Of a stretch of 64,000 nucleotides of DNA, positions 16,201 through 24,427 are shown one piece after another. The notes below the pieces were generated by a model. That model ran no database searches and was not told where the DNA came from. It worked only from the letters and a program-made list of their open reading frames with translations. This stretch comes from Kluyvera sp046569695. Its GTDB lineage: Bacteria; Pseudomonadota; Gammaproteobacteria; Enterobacterales; Enterobacteriaceae. The DNA lies in the NCBI RefSeq assembly GCF_046569695.1, contig NZ_JBKHUI010000023.1, forward strand, positions 11,191 through 75,190, in the 5' to 3' direction. Positions within the stretch are counted from its first letter, which is position 1. Every line of letters begins with the position of its first letter. The position numbers and the translations under genes were made by a program.

Positions 16201-17167
16201 AAACAAGAAGCTGCAGGAAGGGCGCTCGCTACAGGCGCTGAAAGATACGCTGAAGGGCAAGGTGCAGGAGACGCTGTCGGCGGTCGCCGACGACGGTATC
16301 GAGCAGAGTGGCCTGCATATCTGGAGTTTTGGCGACCTGCCGGATCGCTACGAGCAGAAGCGCGGCAACTATAAGGTCAAAGCCTGGCCAGCGCTGGTGG
16401 ATGAACGTGACAGCGTAGCCATTAAGCTGTTTGATAACCAGTTGGAACAGCAGCAGGCAATGTGGCGCGGCTTGCGTCGTTTGCTGTTGCTGAACATCCC
16501 GTCGCCGATTAAGTATCTGCATGAGAAACTGCCGAACAAAGCCAAACTGGGGCTCTACTTTAACCCGTACGGCAAGGTGCTGGACCTCATCGACGACTGC
16601 ATCTCCTGCGGCGTGGACAAGCTCATTGACGAAGCGGGCGGGCCGGTGTGGAGCGAAGCGGGCTTTGCGGCGCTGCACGAAAAGGTGCGCGCCAATCTCA
16701 ATGAGACGGTGGTAGAGATTGCCAAACAGGTTGAGCAGATTCTGACGGCGGTATTTAACATCAACAAACGGCTGAAAGGGCGCGTGGATATGAGCATGGC
16801 GCTGGGGCTGTCGGACATTAAGGCGCAGATGAACGGCCTGGTGTACCGCGGTTTTGTCACCGGCAACGGCTTCCGTCGCTTGGGCGATACGCTGCGTTAT
16901 TTGCAGGCGATTGAAAAACGTCTGGAGAAAATGGCCGTCGACCCGCACCGCGACCGCGCGCAGATGCTGAAAGTGGAAAGCGTCCAGCAGGCCTGGCAGC
17001 AGTGGCTGAACAAGCTGCCGCCGACACGCCGTGAAGATGACGATGTGAAGGAAATCCGCTGGATGATTGAAGAGCTGCGCGTCAGCTTCTTTGCTCAGCA
17101 GTTGGGGACGCCGTATCCGATCTCGGATAAACGTATCCTGCAAGCGATGGAACAGATCGTCGCCTGA
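13265..17167 (+). CDS. hrpA: ATP-dependent RNA helicase HrpA
   Basis: The 1300-residue protein equals E. coli HrpA in length when begun at MTEQQKITF; an in-frame ATG 39 bp upstream lacks homology. It is a DEAH-box helicase with G-E-T-G-S-G-K-T-T at residues ~100-108, D-E-A-H-E-R-S, S-A-T for motif III, and Q-R-K-G-R-C-G-R for motif VI. Winged-helix, ratchet and OB-fold regions and the long C-terminal DUF3418 segment follow. HrpA unwinds RNA, processes the daa fimbrial mRNA in E. coli, and helps resolve stalled ribosomes. Transcription probably uses an extended -10 (TGGTATGCT) near 13206-13214. Confidence 0.97.
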   Translation: MTEQQKITFAMLSQRLDTLTLRDKQRFARRLHGVKKVKNPEAQQAIYQEMAQEIEQAAGKVVLREAARPVIEYPENLPVSQKKQDILNAVRDHQVVIVAGETGSGKTTQLPKICMELGRGIKGLIGHTQPRRLAARTVANRIAEELKTEPGGCIGYKVRFSDHVSDNTMVKLMTDGILLAEIQQDRLLMQYDTIIIDEAHERSLNIDFLLGYLKELLPRRPDLKVIITSATIDPERFSRHFNNAPIIEVSGRTYPVDVRYRPIVEDADDTERDQLQAIFDAVDELGQEGPGDILIFMSGEREIRDTADALSKRDLRHTEILPLYARLSNSEQNRVFQSHSGRRIVLATNVAETSLTVPGIKYVIDPGTARISRYSYRTKVQRLPIEPVSQASANQRKGRCGRVSEGICIRLYSEDDFLSRPEFTDPEILRTNLASVILQMTALGLGDIAAFPFVEAPDKRNIQDGVRLLEELGAITTDEQATAYKLTPQGRQLSQLPVDPRLARMVLEAQKHGCVREAMIITSALSIQDPRERPMDKQQASDEKHRRFHDKESDFMAFVNLWNYLGEQQKALSSNQFRRQCKLDFLNYLRVREWQDIYTQLRQVVKELGIPVNSEPAEYREIHISLLTGLLSHIGMKDTDKQEFTGARNARFSIFPGSGLFKKPPKWTMVAELVETSRLWGRIAARIDPEWVEPVAQHLIKRSYSEPHWERAQGAVMATEKVTVYGLPIVAARKVNYSQIDPALCRELFIRHALVEGDWQTRHGFFRDNLKLRAEIEELENKSRRRDILVDDETMFEFYDQRISHEVISARHFDKWWKQASRETPDLLNFEKSMLIKEGAEQVSKLDYPNFWHQGNLKLRLTYQFEPGADADGVTVHIPLPLLNQVEEAGFEWQIPGLRRELIIALIKSLPKPLRRNFVPAPNYAEAFLGRATPLELPLLDSLERELRRMTGVTVDREAWQWDQVPDHLKISFRVIDDKNKKLQEGRSLQALKDTLKGKVQETLSAVADDGIEQSGLHIWSFGDLPDRYEQKRGNYKVKAWPALVDERDSVAIKLFDNQLEQQQAMWRGLRRLLLLNIPSPIKYLHEKLPNKAKLGLYFNPYGKVLDLIDDCISCGVDKLIDEAGGPVWSEAGFAALHEKVRANLNETVVEIAKQVEQILTAVFNINKRLKGRVDMSMALGLSDIKAQMNGLVYRGFVTGNGFRRLGDTLRYLQAIEKRLEKMAVDPHRDRAQMLKVESVQQAWQQWLNKLPPTRREDDDVKEIRWMIEELRVSFFAQQLGTPYPISDKRILQAMEQIVA

Positions 17168-17194
17168 TCCCTCTGGTACTGGACCACACGGTGT

Positions 17195-17313
17195 TGTAGG
17201 CCCGATAAGCGTAGTGCCATCGGGCAGATTCCGGCACATTGCCGGATGGCGGCATTGCCTTATCCGGCCTACATAATGTTGTAGCCCGGGTGAGGCGTAC
17301 GCCGACCCCGGGT
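17195..17313. repeat. REP/BIME cluster after hrpA
   Basis: Paired palindromic units of the REP class are seen (GTAGGCCCGATAAGCG with its inverted partner TTATCCGGCCTAC). They are followed by a second family, GTAGCCCGGGTGAGGCG. It lies between convergent hrpA and the O-methyltransferase gene, the usual REP position. Confidence 0.85.
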
Positions 17314-17325
17314 CTTCACCTCAGA

Positions 17326-17985
17326 CTACGCGTTCACCCACGCCAGCGTAAACCCATCCCATCCCTTAATCCCGACCGTTTGCAGCGCCGTGACCGTCAG
17401 GCGCGGGTCGTTATGCATCATTTCAATAAACCGACGCACGCCGAGCACGCGATCGTCGGTGCTGTTAGGGTTGGTGACCTCGCCGTCGCGCACCACGTTA
17501 TCGCCAATAATCAACGTCCCTGGGCGAGAATACTTCAGCGCCCATTGCAGGTAGTAAGGGTTATTCGGCTTATCGGCATCAATAAAAATCACGTCAAACG
17601 GCGCAGCATCCTCAAGCGTCGCCAGCGAATCCAGCGCCGGGCCTTCGCGCAGCGTCACCACCTCATCAAGCCCGGCGAGGGTGAGGTTCTCCCGCGCCAC
17701 GCGGGCGTGCAGCGGGTCGGCTTCGAGGGTGATTAAACGGCCGCCCGGCGGCAGTTCGCGGGCCATCCAGATGGTGCTGTACGCGCCCAGCGTACCTATC
17801 TCCAGAATCGATTTCGCGCCCACCATGCGGATAAACAGCGCCAGTAGCTGCCCTTGATTAGCCGCTACGTCGTGCGCGGGCAGACCGGCGCGATGGTTGT
17901 TTTCCAGCACCTGAGACAGCACGGCATCATCGGGAATCAGGTTATCTATCAAATAATTATCAACGTCCGACCACTGTTTTTGCAT
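17326..17985 (-). CDS. SAM-dependent O-methyltransferase (class I, catechol-OMT-like)
   Basis: The 219-residue protein has the SAM loop L-E-I-G-T-L-G-A-Y-S, metal/catechol residues in F-I-D-A-D-K-P-N-N and G-D-N-V-V, and family length (~220). Members methylate ortho-diphenols with Mg2+. It is the last gene of the MarR/efflux operon, 21 bp after the outer-membrane factor gene. Methylation and export of the same phenolic compounds is therefore plausible. No membrane segment or signal is present, so it is cytosolic. Confidence 0.85.
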   Translation of the reverse strand: MQKQWSDVDNYLIDNLIPDDAVLSQVLENNHRAGLPAHDVAANQGQLLALFIRMVGAKSILEIGTLGAYSTIWMARELPPGGRLITLEADPLHARVARENLTLAGLDEVVTLREGPALDSLATLEDAAPFDVIFIDADKPNNPYYLQWALKYSRPGTLIIGDNVVRDGEVTNPNSTDDRVLGVRRFIEMMHNDPRLTVTALQTVGIKGWDGFTLAWVNA

Positions 17986-18006
17986 TGTGACACCCCTTGG
18001 GATTTG

Positions 18007-19383
18007 TCAGCCTGACAGCGAAGACCAGCCGCCTCCTAGCGACCGGTAAAGATCGATTTGCGCCAGCAGCAGGTTGTTTTTCACCTGTACTACGCTGATT
18101 TGCGTTGAGAACAGGGTACGCTGCGCATCCAGCACATCAAGATAAGAAGAGTAACCGTTGTTGTAGCGATTCTGCGCCAGCCGCAACGTCTCCTGTGCGA
18201 CTTCTTCCTGGCCCTGCAGTTCAGTCAGCTGTTCGCCGTAGCGGGTGATGGCATCGAGGCTATCGTTGACCTCTTTAAACGCGCTGCGCACCGTTTTTTC
18301 ATAGCTGTACAGCGCCTGATTGCGCTGGGCCATCGATACGTCGACCTGCGCATTTAGCGCCTGACGGTTGAGCAACGGCGCAAGAATACTGCCGCCAATG
18401 CTCCAGAGTCTTAGCGGGTTATCGAGCAGGTCTGGCAGCGTGCGGTCCTGGAGGCTGCCGGTTGCCGTCAGATTAATGGACGGCAAAAGTTTGGCCTGCG
18501 ATGATGCCAGAGTCGCATCGGCAGCGATCAACTGGCGCTGGGCCTGAGCGATATCGGGGCGGCGGTTGAGCAGCGTAGAGGGAAGCTGCGACGGCAGCGA
18601 AAGTGGGGTGAGTTTATCAAACGCGTTGCGTTTCACTTCGCCGGGATTATTGCCGAGCAGCACGCTGAGCGCGTTTTCCTGCTGGGCGATTTGGTGGCGT
18701 AGCAGCGGCACCTGAGCACGCGTAGAACGTAGCGCTGAATCCGCCTGCATCAGTTCGAGGCGAGAGGTATAGCCGGTTTCATACTGACGCTTTGCCAGCT
18801 TATACGCCTCTTCCCGCGACTTCAGCGTTTGTTCCGTGACCTGTAGCTGCTCATCGAGCGACAGCAGGGTGATATAGCCGACGGAAACCGAGGTCGCGAC
18901 CGTCAAATCTGCGGCAGCGGCGGCGGCTTTTTGCGCCTCCAGAGTTGCCTCAGCGGCATCGGACGCGCTGCGATTCGCCCCCCAGAGATCAACATCGTAG
19001 CTGGCGGTCAGACCGCCTTTATAGACGGTGCTGTGAATCGGCAAACCGGTGGCGGCGGACTGCGCTCGGGCACGGGTGCCGGTCAGCCCGGCGTCCAGCG
19101 TGGGGAACAGGCTGCTGTCGGCGGAATAGGCGCGCGCCTGATATTCATTCACCCGCTCGCGGGCGATCAGCACATCGCTGTTGTAGCGCAGCGCCTGGTC
19201 AACGTACTGATTGAGCGCGCTGTCGTGGAAATTGCGCCACCATACGCCCTCGACCGGGCTTGCGGGACCAATATCGGCGCGCCAGGCGGCAGGAATATCC
19301 AGCGTAGGCTCAGCTCGCTGCACGTCGGCAGACTGACAGCCGACCAGCGCGAGAGCCAGCGCCAGGGCGACGGGGCGGATCAT
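18007..19383 (-). CDS. Outer-membrane efflux lipoprotein, NodT/OprM family
   Basis: The 458-residue protein starts with a lipoprotein leader ending L-V-G-C, so the cysteine should be acylated and the protein anchored in the outer membrane. Two repeated OEP domains contain the coiled-coil hairpins expected for a TolC-like trimer (R-R-P-D-I-A-Q-A-Q-R motif in the second half). Its start overlaps the adaptor stop by four bases (ATGA). With the HlyD and DHA2 proteins it completes a dedicated tripartite pump rather than using TolC. Confidence 0.9.
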   Translation of the reverse strand: MIRPVALALALALVGCQSADVQRAEPTLDIPAAWRADIGPASPVEGVWWRNFHDSALNQYVDQALRYNSDVLIARERVNEYQARAYSADSSLFPTLDAGLTGTRARAQSAATGLPIHSTVYKGGLTASYDVDLWGANRSASDAAEATLEAQKAAAAAADLTVATSVSVGYITLLSLDEQLQVTEQTLKSREEAYKLAKRQYETGYTSRLELMQADSALRSTRAQVPLLRHQIAQQENALSVLLGNNPGEVKRNAFDKLTPLSLPSQLPSTLLNRRPDIAQAQRQLIAADATLASSQAKLLPSINLTATGSLQDRTLPDLLDNPLRLWSIGGSILAPLLNRQALNAQVDVSMAQRNQALYSYEKTVRSAFKEVNDSLDAITRYGEQLTELQGQEEVAQETLRLAQNRYNNGYSSYLDVLDAQRTLFSTQISVVQVKNNLLLAQIDLYRSLGGGWSSLSG

Positions 19384-20465
19384 GGCTTCGTCTCCGCACG
19401 GGTATCTATTGTGACCTGTACCGACATTCCCGGGCGCAGACGCTGCAGGTTTTTCTGCCCATCATCCACGGCAATACGCACCGGAATTCGCTGGGCAATT
19501 TTGACAAAGTTCCCGGTGGCGTTATCCGGCGAAATCGCGCTGAATTCCACGCCGGTGGCGGGTGAAATGCTCTGCACGGTACCGCTGAATTTCTCACTAT
19601 TTAGCGCATCGACGGTAAAGGTTGCCGCTTGACCAATCCGCACTGTTGCAAGCTGGGTCTCTTTCAGGTTGGCGATAATCCAATGCTGCGGCGGTACCAA
19701 CGGCGTTAAGTGTGTTCCGGCGGTGACATAAGCGCCAAGCCGTACGGCGATTTGCCCAAGCTGGCCGTCAGTGGGGGCGATAATGCGGGTGTTTTGCAAG
19801 TCAATTTCCGCCAGTTCCAGCGAGGCCTTGGCGTTGGACACGTCGGCCTCCAGCGCGTCACGGTTGACGATGGTGGTTTGCAGATCCTGCTTCGACATCT
19901 CCAGCGTGGCCTTCGCCTGCTCGATATCCGCCGTGCCCTGCGCGGCGCTGGCGCGAGCGGAGTCACGCTCACGAATCGACAGCGAACCGTCAGCCGTCAA
20001 ATCCTGCACGCGCTTTAAATCCGCCTGGGATTTCAGATTCTGCGCGCGGGCGTTTTGCAGCACGGCTTCATTGCGGGCAATCACCGCCTCGGCGCTTTTA
20101 CGCTGCTGGAGGTTATTGCGTAGCGCCGCTTCCTTCATTGCTAACTGCGCCAGTGCCTGGTGCACGCGTTGCTTATAGATACGGTCATCAATCTGGAACA
20201 GCACCTGGCCTTTTTTGACCTGGTTAAAGTCCTGCACGTTTACCCCGGTGACGTAGCCGCTGACCTGCGGGCTGATAAAGGTAGTCTGGCCTCGCACGTA
20301 GGCGTTATCGGTGAATTGACTGTGGCGGGTAAACGGCGGTAGCTGCCAGGCGTACAGAATCACCAGTGCGCCGACGAGGCCGATGGCCGCGGCGGTGAAA
20401 ATGGACACCACGCGGATATTGTTTCGGGTATTGGCCTGTTGTTGGGCCGCATCCTGCTGACTCAT
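19380..20465 (-). CDS. HlyD/EmrA-type periplasmic adaptor
   Basis: The 361-residue protein has one N-terminal membrane helix (residues ~18-42), then biotinyl-lipoyl halves (Y-V-R-G-Q-T-T-F-I-S-P-Q-V-S-G-Y-V and P-T-D-G-Q-L-G). A long alpha-hairpin separates them and a beta-barrel follows. This is the membrane-fusion subunit linking an MFS pump to an outer-membrane channel. GGAG precedes the ATG. It lies 24 bp after the DHA2 gene. Confidence 0.9.
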   Translation of the reverse strand: MSQQDAAQQQANTRNNIRVVSIFTAAAIGLVGALVILYAWQLPPFTRHSQFTDNAYVRGQTTFISPQVSGYVTGVNVQDFNQVKKGQVLFQIDDRIYKQRVHQALAQLAMKEAALRNNLQQRKSAEAVIARNEAVLQNARAQNLKSQADLKRVQDLTADGSLSIRERDSARASAAQGTADIEQAKATLEMSKQDLQTTIVNRDALEADVSNAKASLELAEIDLQNTRIIAPTDGQLGQIAVRLGAYVTAGTHLTPLVPPQHWIIANLKETQLATVRIGQAATFTVDALNSEKFSGTVQSISPATGVEFSAISPDNATGNFVKIAQRIPVRIAVDDGQKNLQRLRPGMSVQVTIDTRAETKP

Positions 20466-20489
20466 AACGACTCCAGATCTCTCTTGTTG

Positions 20490-22142
20490 TTATTTGCTGC
20501 CCGTCGCACGTTTCAGCGCGATATGGGCGGTAATACGCAGTCTTAGTAATCGCCAGAACACCCACAGCAGCGTGGCGGCGGAAATGGCCGCAGTTAGCAG
20601 ATAGGTGTCATTGTAGGCGAGAATATTGGCCTCCAGCGTGGAGAGGTTTTGTAGCACGGTACTGGCCTGAACGTTCAATAGCGCGCTATCGCCAAGCTGG
20701 CTTTGATACTGCTGGGCGTAAAGCTGTAGCCGCTCGTTAATCACCGGGTTGAGGGTGGTTATCTGGTCGGCAAGCTGGCTGGAGTGGAATTTCTCACGCC
20801 AGGTCTGGAACGTGCCGAGGATCGCGGAACCGAGCAGGCCGCCAATGTTCTGGCTCATGCCAAACAGCACTGAGAAGCTCACCAGGTTGCGCTGATCGGC
20901 AATCACCCCGCCAATACCCGCAAGCATGGCGGGCGCAAGGAAGAAGGCGCTACCGAAGCCGAGCAGGAACTGGCTGAACATCAACTGGTCCGGGCGAGTC
21001 AGGCTGGTGGACTGGCTATCCAGCAGGGAGGCTATCATGATGAGGGTCAGCGCCGTTGCGGTCGGCCAGTAGAGGCGGCGCGGGTTGAGCGTCAGGCAAC
21101 TGGCGATAATTCCGCAGGTAATGCCGGCAAAAATGGACCAGGCCAGCGTCGTCATCTGCTCATTTTGCAGACCTACGTACTGGAGCCAGCCGATCACGCC
21201 GGTGTTCTGCTCTGCCAGCACGATGCGGATCAGCACCATAATCAGCCCCAGACGTAAAATACTGCCGCTGGAGAGCCAGCGGGTATTGAGCAGCGGGTTG
21301 GCACGATTATGTTCAAAGATGATAGCCGAGAAGATCAGCACCACCGCCCCGGCCAGCGACCAGCCAATCCACGGTGCTTCAAACCACCAGTCCAGGCGGC
21401 CTAACGACAGTACTGCACAAATCAGCGCCATGCCGGGTGCCAGCAGCATAAAGGTGATGAAATCTTTCTTCTCGAACACTTTTTTGCGATCGCTCGGCGG
21501 CAGCTTGAGGGCGATAACGCAGGCCAGCGACACCAGCGCGAGCCCCAGTTCGAAGAAATAGAGCCCGCGCCATTCATCAATTTGCAGCAATTCAGTGGAG
21601 AACAGGCGGGCGATGGGGATCGCCAGCGACGAACCGGTTATCCCAATGGTCAACGCCTTCAGGCGATGCTTTGCCGGCCAGGCCTGCACCTGATAATAGA
21701 TCCCGAGCGAACTGAGCGCCGCTGCCACCATGCCGTGAGCGGCGCGCACCATCAGCGCTGAACTGAGGTCGTTGACGAACAGGTGAAAGAAGGTGACCAG
21801 CACGTAGAGCACCAGAAAGCCTTCGGTAAACGCCCGCAGACCAAACTGCTGGCGAAATTTCACCAGCAACAGGTTAATGGAAACGTTGGTCATGACGTAC
21901 ACCGCAGGCAGCCAGGCGATTTCCGTCGACCAGGCGGCAAATGAACCCTGCAGGTTTTGCAAATTGGCCGTGACGACCGCGTTGCCGAGCGCCCCGGTGA
22001 GGCAGACCAGCAGGCCGACGATCCCGTAAGCGACACGCTTTGGCGCGCTGTGAATCGGCGTTGACGGGGAGCCGAGGATCGCCGGTTTTTCGTGGGGCGC
22101 CCAGTCGTGCGGGGCGTAAGGGTCGCGGCGCGGTGGAGCCAT
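20490..22142 (-). CDS. MFS drug/proton antiporter, DHA2 (EmrB-like)
   Basis: The 550-residue protein carries a ~35-residue cytosolic Pro/His-rich N-terminus followed by about 14 predicted helices. Family features include L-P-A-V-Y-V-M-T-N in helix 2 and G-S-A-I-L-G-T in the second half. It is the inner-membrane motor of the tripartite pump. Its ATG shares one base with the marR stop (TAATG), giving tight coupling. Substrate may be aromatic acids or phenolics, given the O-methyltransferase and MarR partners. Confidence 0.88.
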   Translation of the reverse strand: MAPPRRDPYAPHDWAPHEKPAILGSPSTPIHSAPKRVAYGIVGLLVCLTGALGNAVVTANLQNLQGSFAAWSTEIAWLPAVYVMTNVSINLLLVKFRQQFGLRAFTEGFLVLYVLVTFFHLFVNDLSSALMVRAAHGMVAAALSSLGIYYQVQAWPAKHRLKALTIGITGSSLAIPIARLFSTELLQIDEWRGLYFFELGLALVSLACVIALKLPPSDRKKVFEKKDFITFMLLAPGMALICAVLSLGRLDWWFEAPWIGWSLAGAVVLIFSAIIFEHNRANPLLNTRWLSSGSILRLGLIMVLIRIVLAEQNTGVIGWLQYVGLQNEQMTTLAWSIFAGITCGIIASCLTLNPRRLYWPTATALTLIMIASLLDSQSTSLTRPDQLMFSQFLLGFGSAFFLAPAMLAGIGGVIADQRNLVSFSVLFGMSQNIGGLLGSAILGTFQTWREKFHSSQLADQITTLNPVINERLQLYAQQYQSQLGDSALLNVQASTVLQNLSTLEANILAYNDTYLLTAAISAATLLWVFWRLLRLRITAHIALKRATGSK

Positions 22143-22588
22143 TATTTTTTCTCCACTTCGCGCAGCAGTCGAGTGAGTACGCGTTGGGTAATTTCTTGCT
22201 CTTCCGGGGTAATCACCGTCAGAATCTCTTCGCGCAGTTCATCCGCCACGGCTTTCACCTGATGATAAAGCTCAAGTCCTTTTGGCGTGGCGACCAGCAG
22301 CCGCTTACGTTTATCGCGCTCGGTCAGCACTCGCTCGACCAGTCCGGCCTCGACCAGTTTGTTAATCAGCGGCACAACGGTGGCGCTTTCTACTCCTAGC
22401 TCCTGAGCCAGTTCAGCTTGCGATAGCGGCTGTTCGTTGCGCGCAATGCTGGCCACGGCGACCCATGTGGCCTGGCTCATACCCAGATCTTTCAGTCGAC
22501 GGTTTACCGCCAGCCGCCAGTGGTGGGCGGTGAGATAGAGGAGATGAGAAAAATTAAGTTGACGGTTATCCATAGGCGATACGTTCAT
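22142..22588 (-). CDS. MarR-family repressor of the efflux operon
   Basis: The winged-helix regulator has S-Q-A-T-W-V-A-V-A-S-I-A, then S-Q-A-E-L-A-Q-E-L-G-V-E-S-A-T-V for the recognition helix and a D-K-R-x-R wing. From the ATG at 22588 it has 148 residues; an inner ATG at 22573 would give 143, and neither has a good Shine-Dalgarno sequence. A perfect 22-bp palindrome ends one base before the 22588 ATG. Autorepression relieved by phenolic ligands is the family norm and fits here. Confidence 0.85.
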   Translation of the reverse strand: MNVSPMDNRQLNFSHLLYLTAHHWRLAVNRRLKDLGMSQATWVAVASIARNEQPLSQAELAQELGVESATVVPLINKLVEAGLVERVLTERDKRKRLLVATPKGLELYHQVKAVADELREEILTVITPEEQEITQRVLTRLLREVEKK

Positions 22589-22610
22589 AATCATTAGAGC
22601 TCTAATGATT
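22589..22610. promoter_or_regulatory. Perfect 22-bp palindrome, probable MarR operator
   Basis: Both arms read AATCATTAGAG inwards (partner CTCTAATGATT) with no spacer. This size and AT/GAGCTC centre is typical of MarR-dimer sites. It abuts the first possible start codon of the regulator, so binding would block transcription start or the ribosome site of the whole five-gene operon. Confidence 0.75.
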
Positions 22611-22694
22611 TTACGTTCGCTGAAAACCATAATTCAAGTGAATGTGAAAAATAAATGTTACAGAAGGGTGATTATTTGTTTGCTATGTGATGGG

Positions 22695-22775
22695 TTATAG
22701 GCCGGATAAGGCGGAGCCGCCATCCGGCACTGTGCTCAATGTTGCCCGATGGCGCTTCGTTTATCGGGCCTACGG
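22695..22775. repeat. REP pair between the MHS carrier and the marR operon
   Basis: ATAGGCCGGATAAGGCG and the inverted CGTTTATCGGGCCTACGG flank a CATCCGGCAC segment, the usual two-unit BIME. Confidence 0.85.
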
Positions 22776-22776
22776 A

Positions 22777-24099
22777 TTAAATCTGACTGGTCTGCGCGTT
22801 CACCGCAGCCGCGTGATTTTTTCGACGGCTGGCAAAGAAAATCGCCGTCAGAGAAATCGCCACCGTCGTTGCCAGATACCAGGCCACCGGAACCCAATCA
22901 CCGTTGTATTTCGCCAGCAGACCAGTCGCAATCAGCGGTGCAGTTCCGCCTGCCAGCGCTGCGCCAATCTGATAGCCCAGCGTGATGCCGGTATAGCGTA
23001 CGTTGGCGCTAAAGATTTCTGAGCACAGCGTACCCAGCACGGCGGTAATCGGTGACCATAAAATCCCGAAGGTGATAACGGTAGCGAGGGTAATCCCCCA
23101 GGTGGTGCCGGTGTTGAGCAGCAGGAACCACGGCACGATAAACAGACCCAGCAGTACGACGCTAATCGCGTACATCCGCTGACGGCCAATCTTATCGGAG
23201 AGCAGACCCATCAATGGGATCATCACCGTAGAGACCAGTGCGCCGAGCGTCACCGCTTCCAGCACCTGCGACTTCTGATAGGTCAGGGTGGTGGTAGCGT
23301 AGCTCACAACGAAAGTGGAGAAGATATAGAACGGAGCGGTTTCCACCACCTTCAGACCGGCCGCGATAATCACTTCACGCCAGTGATGGGTCAGGGTTTC
23401 GCGCAGGGGCGCTTTAGCGACATTTCCAGACGATTTCACCTTCTTAAATTCCGGTGTTTCGTCGATATCTTTACGGATCCACAGGCCAACCAGCACCAGT
23501 GCCGCGCTCATCAAAAACGGAATGCGCCAGCCCCAGGAGAGGAACTGTTCTTCGCTGAACAGGGTCATCAGCGAGACGATAAAGGTCGCCATCAGCATCC
23601 CAATGGTTACGCCCGCCTGCGGGATACTGCCGAAGAAGCCTTTACGCTTTTCCGGCGCATATTCATAGGCCAGCAGCAGCGCGCCACCCCATTCACCGCC
23701 GATGCCAATCCCCTGAATAATACGCATCAGAATGAGTAAAATCGGTGCCCAGATGCCAATCATGTCGTAGGTCGGCAGCAGGCCAATCATCACGGTTGCA
23801 CTCCCCATTAGCGATAGGGTTAGCACTAGCGTTTTTTTACGACCAATACGGTCGCCAATGTGGGCAAAGATCACGCCGCCAATCGGGCGGATAAAGAAAG
23901 TGAGCGAGAAGGAGAGGTAGGAGAGAATCAGGCCGATGACTGGGTCAACCATCGGGAAAAAGATCTTATTGAACACCAGTGCGGCTGCTGTACCGTATAA
24001 AAAATAATCAAACCATTCAATGGAACTACCGGTCAGACTCGCAATCAGGACCCTCTTATTCTTTTTCAGGATCGTGGTGCTACTTTCTTGTATTGTCAT
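22777..24099 (-). CDS. MFS metabolite:proton symporter (MHS family)
   Basis: From MTIQESSTTI (ATG 24099, with GGGAG nine bases upstream) the protein has 440 residues. MHS hallmarks are G-S-S-I-E-W-F-D-Y-F-L-Y-G in helix 1, G-D-R-I-G-R-K-K between helices 2 and 3, and G-I-G-I-G-G-E-W-G-G in helix 4. Relatives carry shikimate (ShiA), alpha-ketoglutarate, proline/betaine or citrate; YhjE is a remembered E. coli relative. No enzyme gene is linked, so the substrate is open. A 327-bp AT-rich gap separates it from divergent ydcF. Confidence 0.88.
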   Translation of the reverse strand: MTIQESSTTILKKNKRVLIASLTGSSIEWFDYFLYGTAAALVFNKIFFPMVDPVIGLILSYLSFSLTFFIRPIGGVIFAHIGDRIGRKKTLVLTLSLMGSATVMIGLLPTYDMIGIWAPILLILMRIIQGIGIGGEWGGALLLAYEYAPEKRKGFFGSIPQAGVTIGMLMATFIVSLMTLFSEEQFLSWGWRIPFLMSAALVLVGLWIRKDIDETPEFKKVKSSGNVAKAPLRETLTHHWREVIIAAGLKVVETAPFYIFSTFVVSYATTTLTYQKSQVLEAVTLGALVSTVMIPLMGLLSDKIGRQRMYAISVVLLGLFIVPWFLLLNTGTTWGITLATVITFGILWSPITAVLGTLCSEIFSANVRYTGITLGYQIGAALAGGTAPLIATGLLAKYNGDWVPVAWYLATTVAISLTAIFFASRRKNHAAAVNAQTSQI

Positions 24100-24160
24100 G
24101 AAGAATAACTCCCGCCACATTGGGTTAACATCAGGTATCACCTTTTTTGTTTGAATGGTG

Positions 24161-24184
24161 CAACCTGGATTGTGAAAAAGGTTG
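24161..24184. promoter_or_regulatory. Inverted repeat CAACCT-N12-AGGTTG upstream of the MHS carrier
   Basis: Perfect six-base arms lie ~60 bp before the carrier start, within the 327-bp AT-rich divergent gap to ydcF. The arms read CAACC and GGTTG, so a LysR- or GntR-type site is possible. A TTGACT at 24277-24282 could be the -35 of ydcF, but no convincing -10 follows. Nothing else is recognised in the gap. Confidence 0.3.
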
Positions 24185-24427
24185 TGTGTTTGTTAAGCAA
24201 CTTAGATATGGGCGTTATTTTTGGCAAGCCTGTTGTTGAAATTTGTGAGCAAAAATGAGAACCATTTCTGTTTGCTTTGACTAAAAATTTGCAATGATAT
24301 GGGTTTAAATCCTGAAAAACATCTTTTAAATAGTGCTTTATTCAGGTGCAACCCTATCGTTTTTAGACGTTTCTGGTTATTTCAGGATTGTTACAAATTG
24401 GTAGAGACGAAGGGAGTAGAGCAGGCG

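Noticed and set aside
16229..17239. 336-codon minus-strand frame at the end of hrpA
   Set aside because: Antisense shadow rich in Arg/Gln/His, with no recognisable fold.
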